Assembly (NCBI GenBank): GCA_965230965.1
Contig: OZ246401.1
Location: 868,001 to 932,000 of the forward strand
Direction of reading: 5' to 3'
Source of the DNA: OLB23 sp965230965
Lineage (GTDB): Bacteria; Patescibacteriota; Microgenomatia; UBA1406; HO2-37-13b
DNA length: 64,000 nucleotides
This document shows, one piece after another, positions 17,905-26,384 of the stretch (the stretch's first letter is position 1; every line of letters begins with the position of its first letter). Made by a program: the position numbers and the translations under genes. The notes beneath the pieces are model-generated. The model had not been told where the DNA came from, ran no database searches, and saw only the letters and a list, made by a program, of their open reading frames with translations.

Positions 17905-19845
17905 TTAAATGTCTAATTCTGCGTAGTGTGCATGGGACTGGATGAATTTCCTTCGTGGAGGAACTTCATCACCCATCAAAACTGAGAATATCTGGTCCGC
18001 TGCTTCTGCATCATCAATCTCAATTTTTTTTAAAACACGTGCATTTGGATCCATTGTTGTATTAAATAGCTGATCTGGATTCATTTCTCCCAAACCTTTG
18101 TAGCGTTGAAGATTCACTTGATCTTCAGCTTTGCCAAATTCTTTCACAAGCTTATCCTTTTCTTCCATATCATAGGCATAAAACGTCTTTTTCCCGAATG
18201 AAACTCTAAAAAGTGGCGGCTGGGCAACATATAGATGACCGCCTTCGATAATGGAGCGCATATGGCGGAAGAAGAAGGTCAAAATGAGCGTTCTAATATG
18301 TTCTCCGTCAACGTCCGCGTCGGTCATGATAATAATCTTGTGATAGCGAAGCTTTGCATAGTCGACGGTATCACCGATTCCCATGCCTAAGGCAATGACA
18401 AGATCTTTAATTTCACGGAAATTTAAGACTTTATCAAGATATGCCTTTTCACTGTTCAAAATTTTTCCACGAAGTGGAAGAATAGCTTGAAAGCGGCGAT
18501 CTCTACCCTGCTTTGCTGATCCACCTGCAGAGTCACCTTCTACGATAAAGAGCTCTGACTTAGCTGCGTCGCGCTCCTGGCAGTCTGCAAGTTTTCCTGG
18601 AAGCGACGCGCCTTCTAAGGCTCCTTTTCGCAAAACTGCTTCTTTTGCAGCTTTTGCAGCTAGACGTGCTTTTTGCGCAAGAAGAATTTTCCCAATGATT
18701 TCTCGGGCAATTTTTGGCTGTTCTTCAAACAACTCATCGAAGAATTTATTGAGTTCTGTTTGAACAATACCCAAAACTTCAGGATTACCTAATTTTCCTT
18801 TTGTTTGGCCTTCAAACTGCAAATCATTTGATGGCATTTTTACATAGACTACTGCAGTAAGCCCTTCACGAACGTCATCACCACTAAGACCACCTGCATC
18901 TTTTACATCTTTCAACATGCCCTCTTTCTTTGCATAAGCATTAACAGAACGAGTAAGTGATGTTTTAAAACCTGTTAAATGTGTACCACCTTCTTTTGTA
19001 TTAATGACGTTTACAAAAGAGAGCACATTTTCTGCAACGCCGTCGTTGTATTGCAGAGCGACTTCAAGCTCTATTTCGCCTGACTGTTTTTTGAAATATA
19101 CAGGGTCATGTAATACTTTTTTATTTTTGTTAAGGTCGCGAAGAAGTGAAAGAATACCACCATCAAAGTAATAAGCAACCTTACGATCTTCGCGCTTGTC
19201 TTCAATGGTAAATAGAACTGAAGGAATAAGATAAGCACGATCTTTTACGCGTTTCATGACCGATCTTAGCGCAAGTTCAATGCCTTGTAAGAATATTGTA
19301 TTGTCAGGAAGCCATGAAGTGGCGGTTCCTGATTCTGCTGTTATGCCCAGAATTGATTCAGGGACTTCTTTTACTGGATACTGTGGTACGCCAATCTTAA
19401 ATTCTTGGCGATAAATTTTCCCATTTCGTTTTACTTCAACAATAAGATGTGTGGCTAATGCATTTACACAACTTGCACCAACACCATGCAAGCCTCCAGA
19501 CACGCGGTATGTTTTGCCATCGAATTTTCCTCCAGCATGCAGCTTAGTCATTACGAGTTCTAGTGCAGAAACACCATATTGTGGGTTTACATCGACAGGA
19601 ATACCTCTTCCGTTATCGATAACGGTCATGTAGTTATTTTCTTGAAGAATAATTTCGATTTTGTTAGCGAATCCTGCTAGTGATTCATCAATGGAATTGT
19701 CTACAATTTCTGCAAGACAGTGATAGACGCCTTCGAGGGATGTGGAGCCAATATACATCGCAGGGCGCTTTCTGACAGGCTCAAGACCTTCGAGTACTTT
19801 AATAGAATCTCCTGAATACGTATCTTCATTTGAGGCTGAAACCAT
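17905..19845 (-). CDS. gyrB: DNA gyrase subunit B
   Basis: ATPase subunit of gyrase, 646 residues. RKRPAMYIGST and EIVDNSIDESLAG mark the GHKL ATP site, GLHGVGASCVNAL the ATP lid, EGDSAGGSA the Toprim glutamate and TDADVDGEHI the Toprim Asp pair. The C-terminal LQRYKGLGEMNPDQL and tail are present, so the gene is complete and of short Gram-positive length. First gene of gyrB-ppa-gyrA-folD; TATACT ends 8 nt before the ATG. Confidence 0.96.
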   Translation of the reverse strand: MVSASNEDTYSGDSIKVLEGLEPVRKRPAMYIGSTSLEGVYHCLAEIVDNSIDESLAGFANKIEIILQENNYMTVIDNGRGIPVDVNPQYGVSALELVMTKLHAGGKFDGKTYRVSGGLHGVGASCVNALATHLIVEVKRNGKIYRQEFKIGVPQYPVKEVPESILGITAESGTATSWLPDNTIFLQGIELALRSVMKRVKDRAYLIPSVLFTIEDKREDRKVAYYFDGGILSLLRDLNKNKKVLHDPVYFKKQSGEIELEVALQYNDGVAENVLSFVNVINTKEGGTHLTGFKTSLTRSVNAYAKKEGMLKDVKDAGGLSGDDVREGLTAVVYVKMPSNDLQFEGQTKGKLGNPEVLGIVQTELNKFFDELFEEQPKIAREIIGKILLAQKARLAAKAAKEAVLRKGALEGASLPGKLADCQERDAAKSELFIVEGDSAGGSAKQGRDRRFQAILPLRGKILNSEKAYLDKVLNFREIKDLVIALGMGIGDTVDYAKLRYHKIIIMTDADVDGEHIRTLILTFFFRHMRSIIEGGHLYVAQPPLFRVSFGKKTFYAYDMEEKDKLVKEFGKAEDQVNLQRYKGLGEMNPDQLFNTTMDPNARVLKKIEIDDAEAADQIFSVLMGDEVPPRRKFIQSHAHYAELDI

Positions 19846-19853
19846 AGAGGAAA

Positions 19854-19859
19854 AGTATA
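19854..19859 (-). promoter_or_regulatory. -10 element of gyrB operon
   Basis: TATACT on the minus strand, 8 nt before ATG 19845; leaderless or a leader of 1-2 nt. Confidence 0.6.
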
Positions 19860-19907
19860 CCGGAAATGAGCGTCGAAAGCAAGTTATTATACTGATTTAG
19901 TAAGGTC

Positions 19908-19994
19908 GGCAACCCGGTCCGGAGTAGTCTCCAGACCGGGTTGCCTTGCTCCTCAAGGGCTTCGGCTGTGACCGAAGGGAACCTCCCGAGGGAG
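19908..19994 (-). terminator. Three consecutive hairpins behind the 95-residue orphan gene
   Basis: Starting one base past the stop on the minus strand: CTCCC/GGGAG (19983-19994), CTTCGG/CCGAAG (19960-19977), and a 17-bp stem with one mismatch and a 4-nt loop (19908-19945, core GGCAACCCGGTC). No U-tract follows the last stem, so this may be a processing or stability element rather than a classic intrinsic terminator. Confidence 0.65.
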
Positions 19995-20282
19995 CTAGTA
20001 CTCAACCGTGAGCTTGAGTCCGTCCGGGATGGAATCGACCGTTTCCCGGCGATATCCACCGTCGTTGCCCTTCGGGTGCCCTGCCTTGGTGCCGACCTCC
20101 ACGTGAGAGGCGTTGTCGGTATCGATGCCGGATACATCGACATAGGCGCCGCCCTCGTTGTCCCACACGGCTCGGTGGATCACGATGCCCTTGCTGGCCG
20201 CTTCCCGCAAGTGATCCGGTAAGAACGTGCTGAGTCGCGGATCGGCGAGGTAGTGTTTGATGCTCCTCGGCAAAACGTTCAT
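19995..20282 (-). CDS. GC-rich orphan protein, 95 residues
   Basis: No family recognised. The protein is polar, without signal peptide, membrane helix or cysteines; the middle (GGAYVDVSGIDTDNASHVEV) looks beta-rich. Codons are mostly G/C-ending, unlike the AT-rich neighbours. It is a single-gene unit: extended -10 at 20377-20385, a leader of about 88 nt with a 9-bp hairpin at its 5' end, GGAG 5 nt before the ATG, and three hairpins after the stop. That context argues for a real, well-expressed gene, possibly of foreign origin. Confidence 0.7.
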   Translation of the reverse strand: MNVLPRSIKHYLADPRLSTFLPDHLREAASKGIVIHRAVWDNEGGAYVDVSGIDTDNASHVEVGTKAGHPKGNDGGYRRETVDSIPDGLKLTVEY

Positions 20283-20343
20283 GCGTGCTCCAGTTCCTGT
20301 TCGTGGTCTCTAGCTGTGGGTTCCAACACAGTAGAGATATCGG

Positions 20344-20365
20344 ATACGCAGGCATTCCTGCGTAT
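20344..20365 (-). promoter_or_regulatory. 5'-terminal leader hairpin
   Basis: A perfect 9-bp inverted repeat (ATACGCAGG / CCTGCGTAT) with loop AATG on the minus strand, starting about 5 nt after the inferred transcription start. Two other orphan-gene leaders in the window carry a similar hairpin with a TGAATG loop. Confidence 0.6.
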
Positions 20366-20376
20366 TGGTGATGGTA

Positions 20377-20385
20377 ATTATATCA
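20377..20385 (-). promoter_or_regulatory. Extended -10 promoter of 95-residue orphan gene
   Basis: TGATATAAT in the context TTTTGATATAAT, the same 12-mer as the promoter at 46280-46288. The leader to ATG 20282 is about 88 nt. Confidence 0.65.
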
Positions 20386-20401
20386 AAATAGATCAGCTAG
20401 C

Positions 20402-20728
20402 TCAAATTTGAGTGTATTGAGCTTTGGATAATTTTTTATACGGCTTTATTTTGTGTTCAAAGGTTATGTCCTGAAATTTCATTTTCATAATTGTCTGCAT
20501 TTCTACCATACCAAGACTCATTTCTTGCAGATAACCTTCTATATGATCTAATCGTAACTCTATGTTAGAAAGTCTTAGTTCAATTCTATTCAACGATTCT
20601 CGTAAACTAGTATTAACAGATCGTGTAACACCAATATATATAAATGTACCCACAATAAATTGTGGGAAAAAAGTTTCTTTAGTAATACCTAAGAATTCTA
20701 AAATAGAAAGTATATTTGTAATATTCAT
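20402..20728 (-). CDS. Small coiled-coil protein with one possible membrane helix
   Basis: About 108 residues from ATG 20728, chosen because a TATAGT ends 9 nt before it; an in-frame GTG at 20746 lies upstream of that -10. The N-terminal third is hydrophobic (FFPQFIVGTFIYIGVT may be a membrane helix). Residues ~40-80 are a coiled coil (SLNRIELRLSNIELRLDHIE), followed by a basic tail. Possibly a small membrane-tethered scaffold. No family recognised. Confidence 0.6.
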   Translation of the reverse strand: MNITNILSILEFLGITKETFFPQFIVGTFIYIGVTRSVNTSLRESLNRIELRLSNIELRLDHIEGYLQEMSLGMVEMQTIMKMKFQDITFEHKIKPYKKLSKAQYTQI

Positions 20729-20789
20729 AATATCGATACTATACACAGCGAATATTAAAAAAAGATTAAGAAGAAGGCGGAAGAAGTTT

Positions 20790-21371
20790 TTAGATAGGTC
20801 GAGCAGTTACGACGAAGCGTTTGCTATCGAAAAGCCCAGTGCAGGTATAGATGGTGATCATAGGCTCGTTTGAAGCCATTAAAATAGAGGTGTCTTTAGG
20901 TGAGACCGTTGCCGTATTCTCTACGACGAATGTTTTTTGTGTCTCATCTTCATATTTAATACGAATTGTTTGTCCAGGTTTAACTGTCACCAAAGGTCCC
21001 AGCAAATCCGTCCAATTATGACCATATAAAATACTATTCCCCTTCTCTCCCGGTACAGGTGACATGGTCAAGTAAGAAACACCTTTTTCAGTTGTTTCCC
21101 ATACTTGGTTGTTGATAGTTGAGGGCACAATAGGAAGGTTGATACTGGTCCCCGCAATAATTATTTGTTTTGGCAGAGCCCCTTGTGGAGCTACTGTTGG
21201 TTGTTCAATGGGAGGCGTCTTATAGAAGTTTAGTCGATATGGATTAAAGCGAGAAATCGCCAAAAGCATACTAAGGCCAACCATACAAAGGCCAGCAACA
21301 ATGAGCGCTTGAGCAATAACGTTGACCGTTATTGTGAAGACTTTTTGCGAGTGATGAAGCGTTTCATCCAT
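20790..21371 (-). CDS. Sortase (class D/E-like transpeptidase)
   Basis: A 193-residue membrane-anchored cysteine transpeptidase. One N-terminal helix (~residues 15-42) is followed by the sortase beta-barrel: SILYGHN with catalytic His118, ITIYTCTG with Cys177 and KRFVV with Arg185. It cleaves a sorting motif and joins the protein to a surface acceptor. ATG 21371 is assumed; it overlaps the 3' end of the upstream gene by 43 nt, and a TTG at 21407 is an alternative. The upstream gene encodes a protein ending in LAFTG, an LAxTG-type motif expected for class E-like enzymes. Confidence 0.85.
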   Translation of the reverse strand: MDETLHHSQKVFTITVNVIAQALIVAGLCMVGLSMLLAISRFNPYRLNFYKTPPIEQPTVAPQGALPKQIIIAGTSINLPIVPSTINNQVWETTEKGVSYLTMSPVPGEKGNSILYGHNWTDLLGPLVTVKPGQTIRIKYEDETQKTFVVENTATVSPKDTSILMASNEPMITIYTCTGLFDSKRFVVTARPI

Positions 21372-21949
21372 ACTCCAAAGGCTGTGGCAACGAGGCCATA
21401 TAACCAAAGATTGAATATGTATTCACTGCTTCCAGTGAAGGCAAGTCCAAGTACTTTTCCTGCGAGATCATTTGAAGAGCTTGAAGAAGCACTTGAGGCT
21501 GATCCAGATGATCTACCATCACCACCTGAACCTCCGCCAATACTTGGTTTACAGTTGAAGAATGAGTTTTTAGCAAAGTAAGGAACATCTTCTAATCCCC
21601 ACGCAGAACCATTTGGTACATATGTCCAATTTTGAGCCTGCATTGATTTAATATCATCTTCAGAAGCACCTGCGGCTTTCAACCAGTTGGTTTGAATACC
21701 GTTTCCGCTTGTATCACAGAAACATTGCATGACATTACTATTTGCAAGCTTGTAGACAACGTCAGAGCCTGAAAAAGCTGTTGAATAAGCAACAATACCA
21801 TGCGAACCTTCTTTATATGAAGCAATGACTGTTCCTTGAGGATTAAGACAGAATGGGAATTCTGGTGCAGAAATAGCTGCTGCTGGTTTAGCAGCAACAC
21901 TTACGAATATCATTAATAACGCGATTAAGATTGCGAAATATTTTTTCAT
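21329..21949 (-). CDS. Secreted protein with LAFTG sorting signal, likely sortase substrate
   Basis: 206 residues. A signal peptide spans ~1-25 (AKPAAA end), then a folded region with cysteines at 34, 76, 78 and 133, and a Gly/Ser-rich linker at ~138-160. The C-terminal sorting signal is LAFTG (169-173), a hydrophobic helix (~179-195) and a basic tail KRFITRKKSSQ. The sortase lies directly downstream and overlapping. An extended -10 ends 8 nt before the ATG. The fold of the exposed domain is not recognised. Confidence 0.8.
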   Translation of the reverse strand: MKKYFAILIALLMIFVSVAAKPAAAISAPEFPFCLNPQGTVIASYKEGSHGIVAYSTAFSGSDVVYKLANSNVMQCFCDTSGNGIQTNWLKAAGASEDDIKSMQAQNWTYVPNGSAWGLEDVPYFAKNSFFNCKPSIGGGSGGDGRSSGSASSASSSSSNDLAGKVLGLAFTGSSEYIFNLWLYGLVATAFGVWMKRFITRKKSSQ

Positions 21950-21957
21950 AGGCTTAT

Positions 21958-21966
21958 ATTATATCA
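21958..21966 (-). promoter_or_regulatory. Extended -10 promoter of LAFTG protein-sortase operon
   Basis: TGATATAAT on the minus strand, 8 nt before ATG 21949. Confidence 0.6.
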
Positions 21967-22038
21967 TATGTGGGTATTATTATCAATATATAGGCTGTCG
22001 GAAAGGGTTTTGTCTAATCTTACTTGGCAGATATAGTA

Positions 22039-23274
22039 TTATTTATTAAAAAACATGCGGAGGAAGGCAAGTAATTGAGCGAAGATTGAAGGCTCTTTGG
22101 CTTTAAGCGTTATAAATTGCAACACCTGATTATTTGTCTCAACTGTAATTTTTTCCGTTACGTAGCCTTTCTTTTCTATAGTAAGCGGTCGTTTTAACTC
22201 GCTTGTATAAAGTAAAGTAAATTCACCTTTTTCATTTGAAGTTGTATGGTATGCGCCAGTCATGATCTTAGCGCCTGCTATTGGAGTACCAAACGCATCT
22301 ATAATGGCACCTTTGACATAAAACGGCGCATAATACTTTTTTAATGTTGCAACAATTTTTTTAGGAGTATTGTCATCATGCCATAATTCTGTTGAACTTC
22401 CGCTACTTGTCCAGTAATTAAGACCCACAACATGTGGGTTTTCTACAAGTTTCTTAAAGAGTTCATCAATCCATTGTGATTGTTCATCTTCAGACATGTC
22501 GCCATGAATGTCTGGGATGGGAACGCCAAATTCACCTAACATTACCTTTCCCCCACTTTGCTCAGCTAAGTAATTGATATCATCGATCGTTTGCTTCGGT
22601 GTTTTTACATAGTGGTCAATAACTACAAGTCCATCCAGTGACATGGTCGTTGGCTTGTTCATAATGAGTTTTGCCACATCGCCGTTCATTGAAAAGGCAT
22701 TACTTTGAACTTTTTTGTTTATCTTTTCAAAAGATTTTTTTGTCAGTTGATATTCTTGAATAATAAATGTGCGAAAACCTTTTTCATCGCCTGTGTTACG
22801 CGGATCACCAGGTCCGCCGTTTTCGCATTCTGGACATGATGAAAAAATGTCGCCATCTTGAAATAACTGTGGATTACTTAAAATAAATGCCTCGGTTTTT
22901 TTCATGTGCGTCTCTCTATCAATACGTTCGTAGTCGAACCATTCTTCCCATCCAGAAAAATTGCCACGAAACCAAACATGGAGATTATGTTTTCGCGCAG
23001 ATTGAACCCATTTATTTAAGAAAGGTAGAAATTCATTATCATATGGGGTTCCTAGGGCAATGTGTGTAGCTCCGGTGTCAGCTATGTTTTTTGTCACTGT
23101 ATCGATATATGTAGCAAATGATGTGTCATTTTTTTTCTCACGTGCAACATCGCGCGATATCTTCATCGTATCGATGGCCTGAATAGAGAAATATTTTTCC
23201 TGTGCTTGTACTTTTGGCGCTATAGAAAGGAATATGAGCAATAAGAAAATAAGGATTTTACTGAGCTGCAACAT
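22039..23274 (-). CDS. Secreted TIM-barrel glycoside-hydrolase-like protein with C-terminal regulatory-like domain
   Basis: 411 residues. A signal peptide (1-24, ends QAQ) precedes a ~300-residue barrel with HVWFRGNFSGWEEW, PECENGGPGD, VMLGEFGVP (likely acid residue on a strand end) and VVGLNYWTSSG. Residues ~315-385 (KGAIIDAFGTPIAGAKIMTG...) match a carboxypeptidase-regulatory-like beta domain. The C-terminus ends in a hydrophobic PSIFAQLLAFLRMFFNK. It is the last gene of glycan operon 2, overlapping the upstream gene by 17 nt, so it may trim or remodel the surface glycan. Family assignment is approximate. Confidence 0.65.
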   Translation of the reverse strand: MLQLSKILIFLLLIFLSIAPKVQAQEKYFSIQAIDTMKISRDVAREKKNDTSFATYIDTVTKNIADTGATHIALGTPYDNEFLPFLNKWVQSARKHNLHVWFRGNFSGWEEWFDYERIDRETHMKKTEAFILSNPQLFQDGDIFSSCPECENGGPGDPRNTGDEKGFRTFIIQEYQLTKKSFEKINKKVQSNAFSMNGDVAKLIMNKPTTMSLDGLVVIDHYVKTPKQTIDDINYLAEQSGGKVMLGEFGVPIPDIHGDMSEDEQSQWIDELFKKLVENPHVVGLNYWTSSGSSTELWHDDNTPKKIVATLKKYYAPFYVKGAIIDAFGTPIAGAKIMTGAYHTTSNEKGEFTLLYTSELKRPLTIEKKGYVTEKITVETNNQVLQFITLKAKEPSIFAQLLAFLRMFFNK

Positions 23275-24850
23275 TGTTTCTCTTGAAAATTAAAATATCC
23301 TCAGAAGTATATGCTTTTTCGAAGTATTTGTACAGCTCGCCTTGTGTATCTTGCTTTACGTTGATTGCTTCCCATACTGCATCATTTTTTTGCATAACGA
23401 TCCAGCGCGCATATTTTTCAGGCTGATACAAAGACTCCTCCCAATAGGGTTTATTACCAATATAGATAGTATTTTGCATAGGGATACCGCTTCTTACAAT
23501 ACTTACTGTACGTGCATAATCATCAAGTAAGACAAGACCATAATCATAATGATCTCGAATCCAGCCTTCGGCATCTGGTCTTTTTGCATGAGAGAGACCG
23601 TCTATGCCATCAGCGAGTGAAATTACTTTCGAATATCCTATTTGATAAAGGGCAAGCTGTGCTACCAGAATAAGTGAAAGAACAAGTTTTCCTTGTGATG
23701 ATACCTTGTAGAAAATATAGCCAAAAAAGTAGGCAATAAGCGGTATGGCCATAACGCCATAACGAACATTGAAGAGGCGCCATTCAAAATCAACCGGTGT
23801 GAGGTGTGGAATAAAGATAACTGATTGGCCCAAGAAAAGCGTGACAACATTAAAAATAAAAGGAACAGCAAGAATCATCGTAACAATGAAGCGGTGCTTT
23901 TCGTTTTTATTACGCAAATATAGTATGAGGCCTACAAGCGAGGTTAGTATGATGAAGACGCCTGCATTACTCATTGTCGTGACGAAGTAATATGCAAGTG
24001 AAATCGGAAGGTCGTGAAATCCTGGTAGCTCGCCTCGTGCATGCCAGTTCTCTTGCTGAGTTTTTGCTGAAAATTGACTGTTCGTAAAGTAGAAGGCGTT
24101 GCCTAAAATAAGCTGGTCCCACATCATCCAAAGTAGAATGCCAAAAAAAGCTAGGGTACAAAAAAGGAATAGCTTTCCTTCCATCTCTCTCCATTTGGAT
24201 TTTTTTCGTGCATATAAAAGGAATATGGCAAATGCTTGAAAGACTGCAAGAAACCAGCCATCATAACGTGATAGCGATGCAAAAAAAGTAAATCCAGCCG
24301 ATATAATAAGCGCAAGAATATTACTATCATCCAGAACATATTTAATAAAATAATAGCTTGAAAGTACAAAAAACATGATTAAAACCATTTCTGTCATTGG
24401 CGTTGACTGAAGATATAGAATATTCGGATTCATCATGAAGACGAGTGTTGCAATAAAACCTGCAAGTTTATTTTTTGTGATAAGAAGAGTTGATTTATAC
24501 AGATAGATTGTCGCAATAACAAAAGCCGCACCAGATACAATCGAGCCTGCCAGACCAGTACGCCAAAGAGGATTAAAGGTAACAAACGGTATAAGCAAAA
24601 TATGTGGAATAGGAAGCCAAATACCTCCAAGCTGAGCAACGCCAGGTGTTATGCTGTCTATAACTCTTTTGGCGATGTTTAAATGTGATTCTGCATCGCC
24701 ATAAAGAACAATGTAATCATGCACAAAAGAGTACATTGTTGCGGCAAGGGAAAATAAAATAGCAAGTAACCCAATAGAGGTAGTATCAATTGCCTGCAAG
24801 AAGCGGTTTTTTACCTTTTCCAATACCGACAGCGAAATATTAAGCTTCAT
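23258..24850 (-). CDS. GT-C-type membrane glycosyltransferase-like protein
   Basis: 530 residues with about 12 membrane helices. After the first helix comes VLYGDAESHLNIAKRVID, the acidic first loop typical of GT39/RgtA-like GT-C enzymes, then GIWLPIPHILLIP. The last ~120 residues form a soluble domain containing YGLVLLDDYARTVSIV. Predicted to use polyprenyl-phosphate sugars on the outer face. It overlaps both neighbours (10 nt upstream, 17 nt downstream), showing tight coupling in glycan operon 2. Confidence 0.75.
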   Translation of the reverse strand: MKLNISLSVLEKVKNRFLQAIDTTSIGLLAILFSLAATMYSFVHDYIVLYGDAESHLNIAKRVIDSITPGVAQLGGIWLPIPHILLIPFVTFNPLWRTGLAGSIVSGAAFVIATIYLYKSTLLITKNKLAGFIATLVFMMNPNILYLQSTPMTEMVLIMFFVLSSYYFIKYVLDDSNILALIISAGFTFFASLSRYDGWFLAVFQAFAIFLLYARKKSKWREMEGKLFLFCTLAFFGILLWMMWDQLILGNAFYFTNSQFSAKTQQENWHARGELPGFHDLPISLAYYFVTTMSNAGVFIILTSLVGLILYLRNKNEKHRFIVTMILAVPFIFNVVTLFLGQSVIFIPHLTPVDFEWRLFNVRYGVMAIPLIAYFFGYIFYKVSSQGKLVLSLILVAQLALYQIGYSKVISLADGIDGLSHAKRPDAEGWIRDHYDYGLVLLDDYARTVSIVRSGIPMQNTIYIGNKPYWEESLYQPEKYARWIVMQKNDAVWEAINVKQDTQGELYKYFEKAYTSEDILIFKRNNVAAQ

Positions 24851-26384
24851 GTTTTTCTACAGGTGCAAGAAAAATAATAATTGCTGCGATGATCCCTAGT
24901 GCAATCAAAATGCTCATGAAAAAATTTGGCAGAGTTATTTTATCAGCATAGAAATAGTTGTATACAAAGCTACTCGATTTATTATCAAGAAGATACTGAA
25001 GGTTTAGGAAAAAGTTGTAATTTAAGCCAAAGAAATCTGCCTCAACTTTTGGCGGAACCTGATTTGTCGTTAATGCGCCGAGTAGAGCTACCATCGCGGA
25101 AATCACAAAAAGTACATAAGTGAGCAATCGTGAAAAAATAGGCGCTCTATTTTTATAGAGCCAAAAGGCTATAAATGATGACCCGATGGCCATTGTTGGA
25201 ATTAAATAGCGTGGTCCGTATGCCCAACCTCCCCATGGGTCTCCCCAACTTCCATATAAAAACAAGTTCACAAAGACAATACTCAGAAGGAAAAATATAT
25301 GTGTTTCGACACCCTTCTTAATTTTCTTAAGTACGCCAAGAATTGCGAGGTAAAAAATTGGTGAAAAAATAAACAATCCTCGATCGGGCGAGAATGTGAG
25401 AATCGAAAATCCACGGGGTAAGTTTTCTTCCTTAAAGAATACTTCTGATGATTTTGCATTTGCAAGTTCCTCAATCTTCTTTTCAGCTTTTATTTTTTTG
25501 TCTGCAGCTCGGGTTTCTCTAACTTTATCAAAACCAATCAAGCTTCCACTTAAACGAGTCCAGCTATCAAAATGTACAAAATTGTAGTAACCATGCAATC
25601 CGACCAAAGCGAAAAAGAATACTGAAGCTATTAATGCAGGGAGATGTGGTGTAAGCGTGAGATTTTTTTTATTATGATCAATTTTTATCGATGAGTATAA
25701 AAGATATCCAATAATTGGTGCCATCAACAATATATTTGGGTAATCCAAAAAGATTGCAAGGCCGTATGCAATCCATACATATGAGGCATAAAGCCACTTC
25801 ATTTTTTTTGCTAGTGTGTATTCATAGGCGGCCAAAAATGCAGACAGGATAAAAAATGTTGTTATGTGGTGTTGGTAGAGTGTTATTGCATAGTTCCATG
25901 ACGTTGATGCAAAGCCAAATATTAGTGCCGCAAGTACGGAGAAGAAAACTGATACACCAAAAATTCTTCTCGAATATATATAGATAAGCAGTAAATTAAG
26001 AGTCGCAAATATAGAAACAGTAAAAAAGGATGCTACCTGAGGTATGTTATAAAGTTTTCCTACGAAGTAAAGTGGTAGTGCTAGTACAGAAACGCCTGGT
26101 GCAAAAAATATATAAAATTTGTCTTTGTAGAATCCCACATCGGGGTCTGCCACAGTAGCAAGTTGTTCATTGAGGGCAAATGTTCCCCTTTCAGCCAGTG
26201 AATAGGTAAGCACGTAGCGACCTCTCTCTGGTGAGAGCTCAAGTGGTTTTGTCGCTATGTCAAGATTACCTTTTACATTCATCATGTCGATATTGCCATA
26301 TACACCACGGATTGTTACTGCATAAAGTGACAAACCTAAGATTGTAAGGAAAATAATAGCGGCTATATTTTTCACGTTTTTCAT
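24840..26384 (-). CDS. Polytopic membrane protein, GT-C/RgtA-like
   Basis: 514 residues from ATG 26384, which overlaps the upstream GT4 stop as ATGA; a longer in-frame reading begins inside that gene and is unlikely. One helix, then a periplasmic loop (ERGTFALNEQLATVADPDVG), about ten more helices, a charged Lys/Ala-rich loop near residues 290-315 and SWGDPWGGWAYGPRYLIP near 390. This layout is common in CPR and archaeal membrane glycosyltransferases of the mannosyltransferase type. The substrate is unknown. Confidence 0.7.
   Translation of the reverse strand: MKNVKNIAAIIFLTILGLSLYAVTIRGVYGNIDMMNVKGNLDIATKPLELSPERGRYVLTYSLAERGTFALNEQLATVADPDVGFYKDKFYIFFAPGVSVLALPLYFVGKLYNIPQVASFFTVSIFATLNLLLIYIYSRRIFGVSVFFSVLAALIFGFASTSWNYAITLYQHHITTFFILSAFLAAYEYTLAKKMKWLYASYVWIAYGLAIFLDYPNILLMAPIIGYLLYSSIKIDHNKKNLTLTPHLPALIASVFFFALVGLHGYYNFVHFDSWTRLSGSLIGFDKVRETRAADKKIKAEKKIEELANAKSSEVFFKEENLPRGFSILTFSPDRGLFIFSPIFYLAILGVLKKIKKGVETHIFFLLSIVFVNLFLYGSWGDPWGGWAYGPRYLIPTMAIGSSFIAFWLYKNRAPIFSRLLTYVLFVISAMVALLGALTTNQVPPKVEADFFGLNYNFFLNLQYLLDNKSSSFVYNYFYADKITLPNFFMSILIALGIIAAIIIFLAPVEKHEA

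Noticed and set aside
20002..20355. 117-codon minus-strand frame overlapping the 95-residue orphan gene
   Set aside because: It has no SD site or promoter of its own and runs through the leader hairpin; the frame ending at 19995 fits the promoter, SD site and 3' hairpins.
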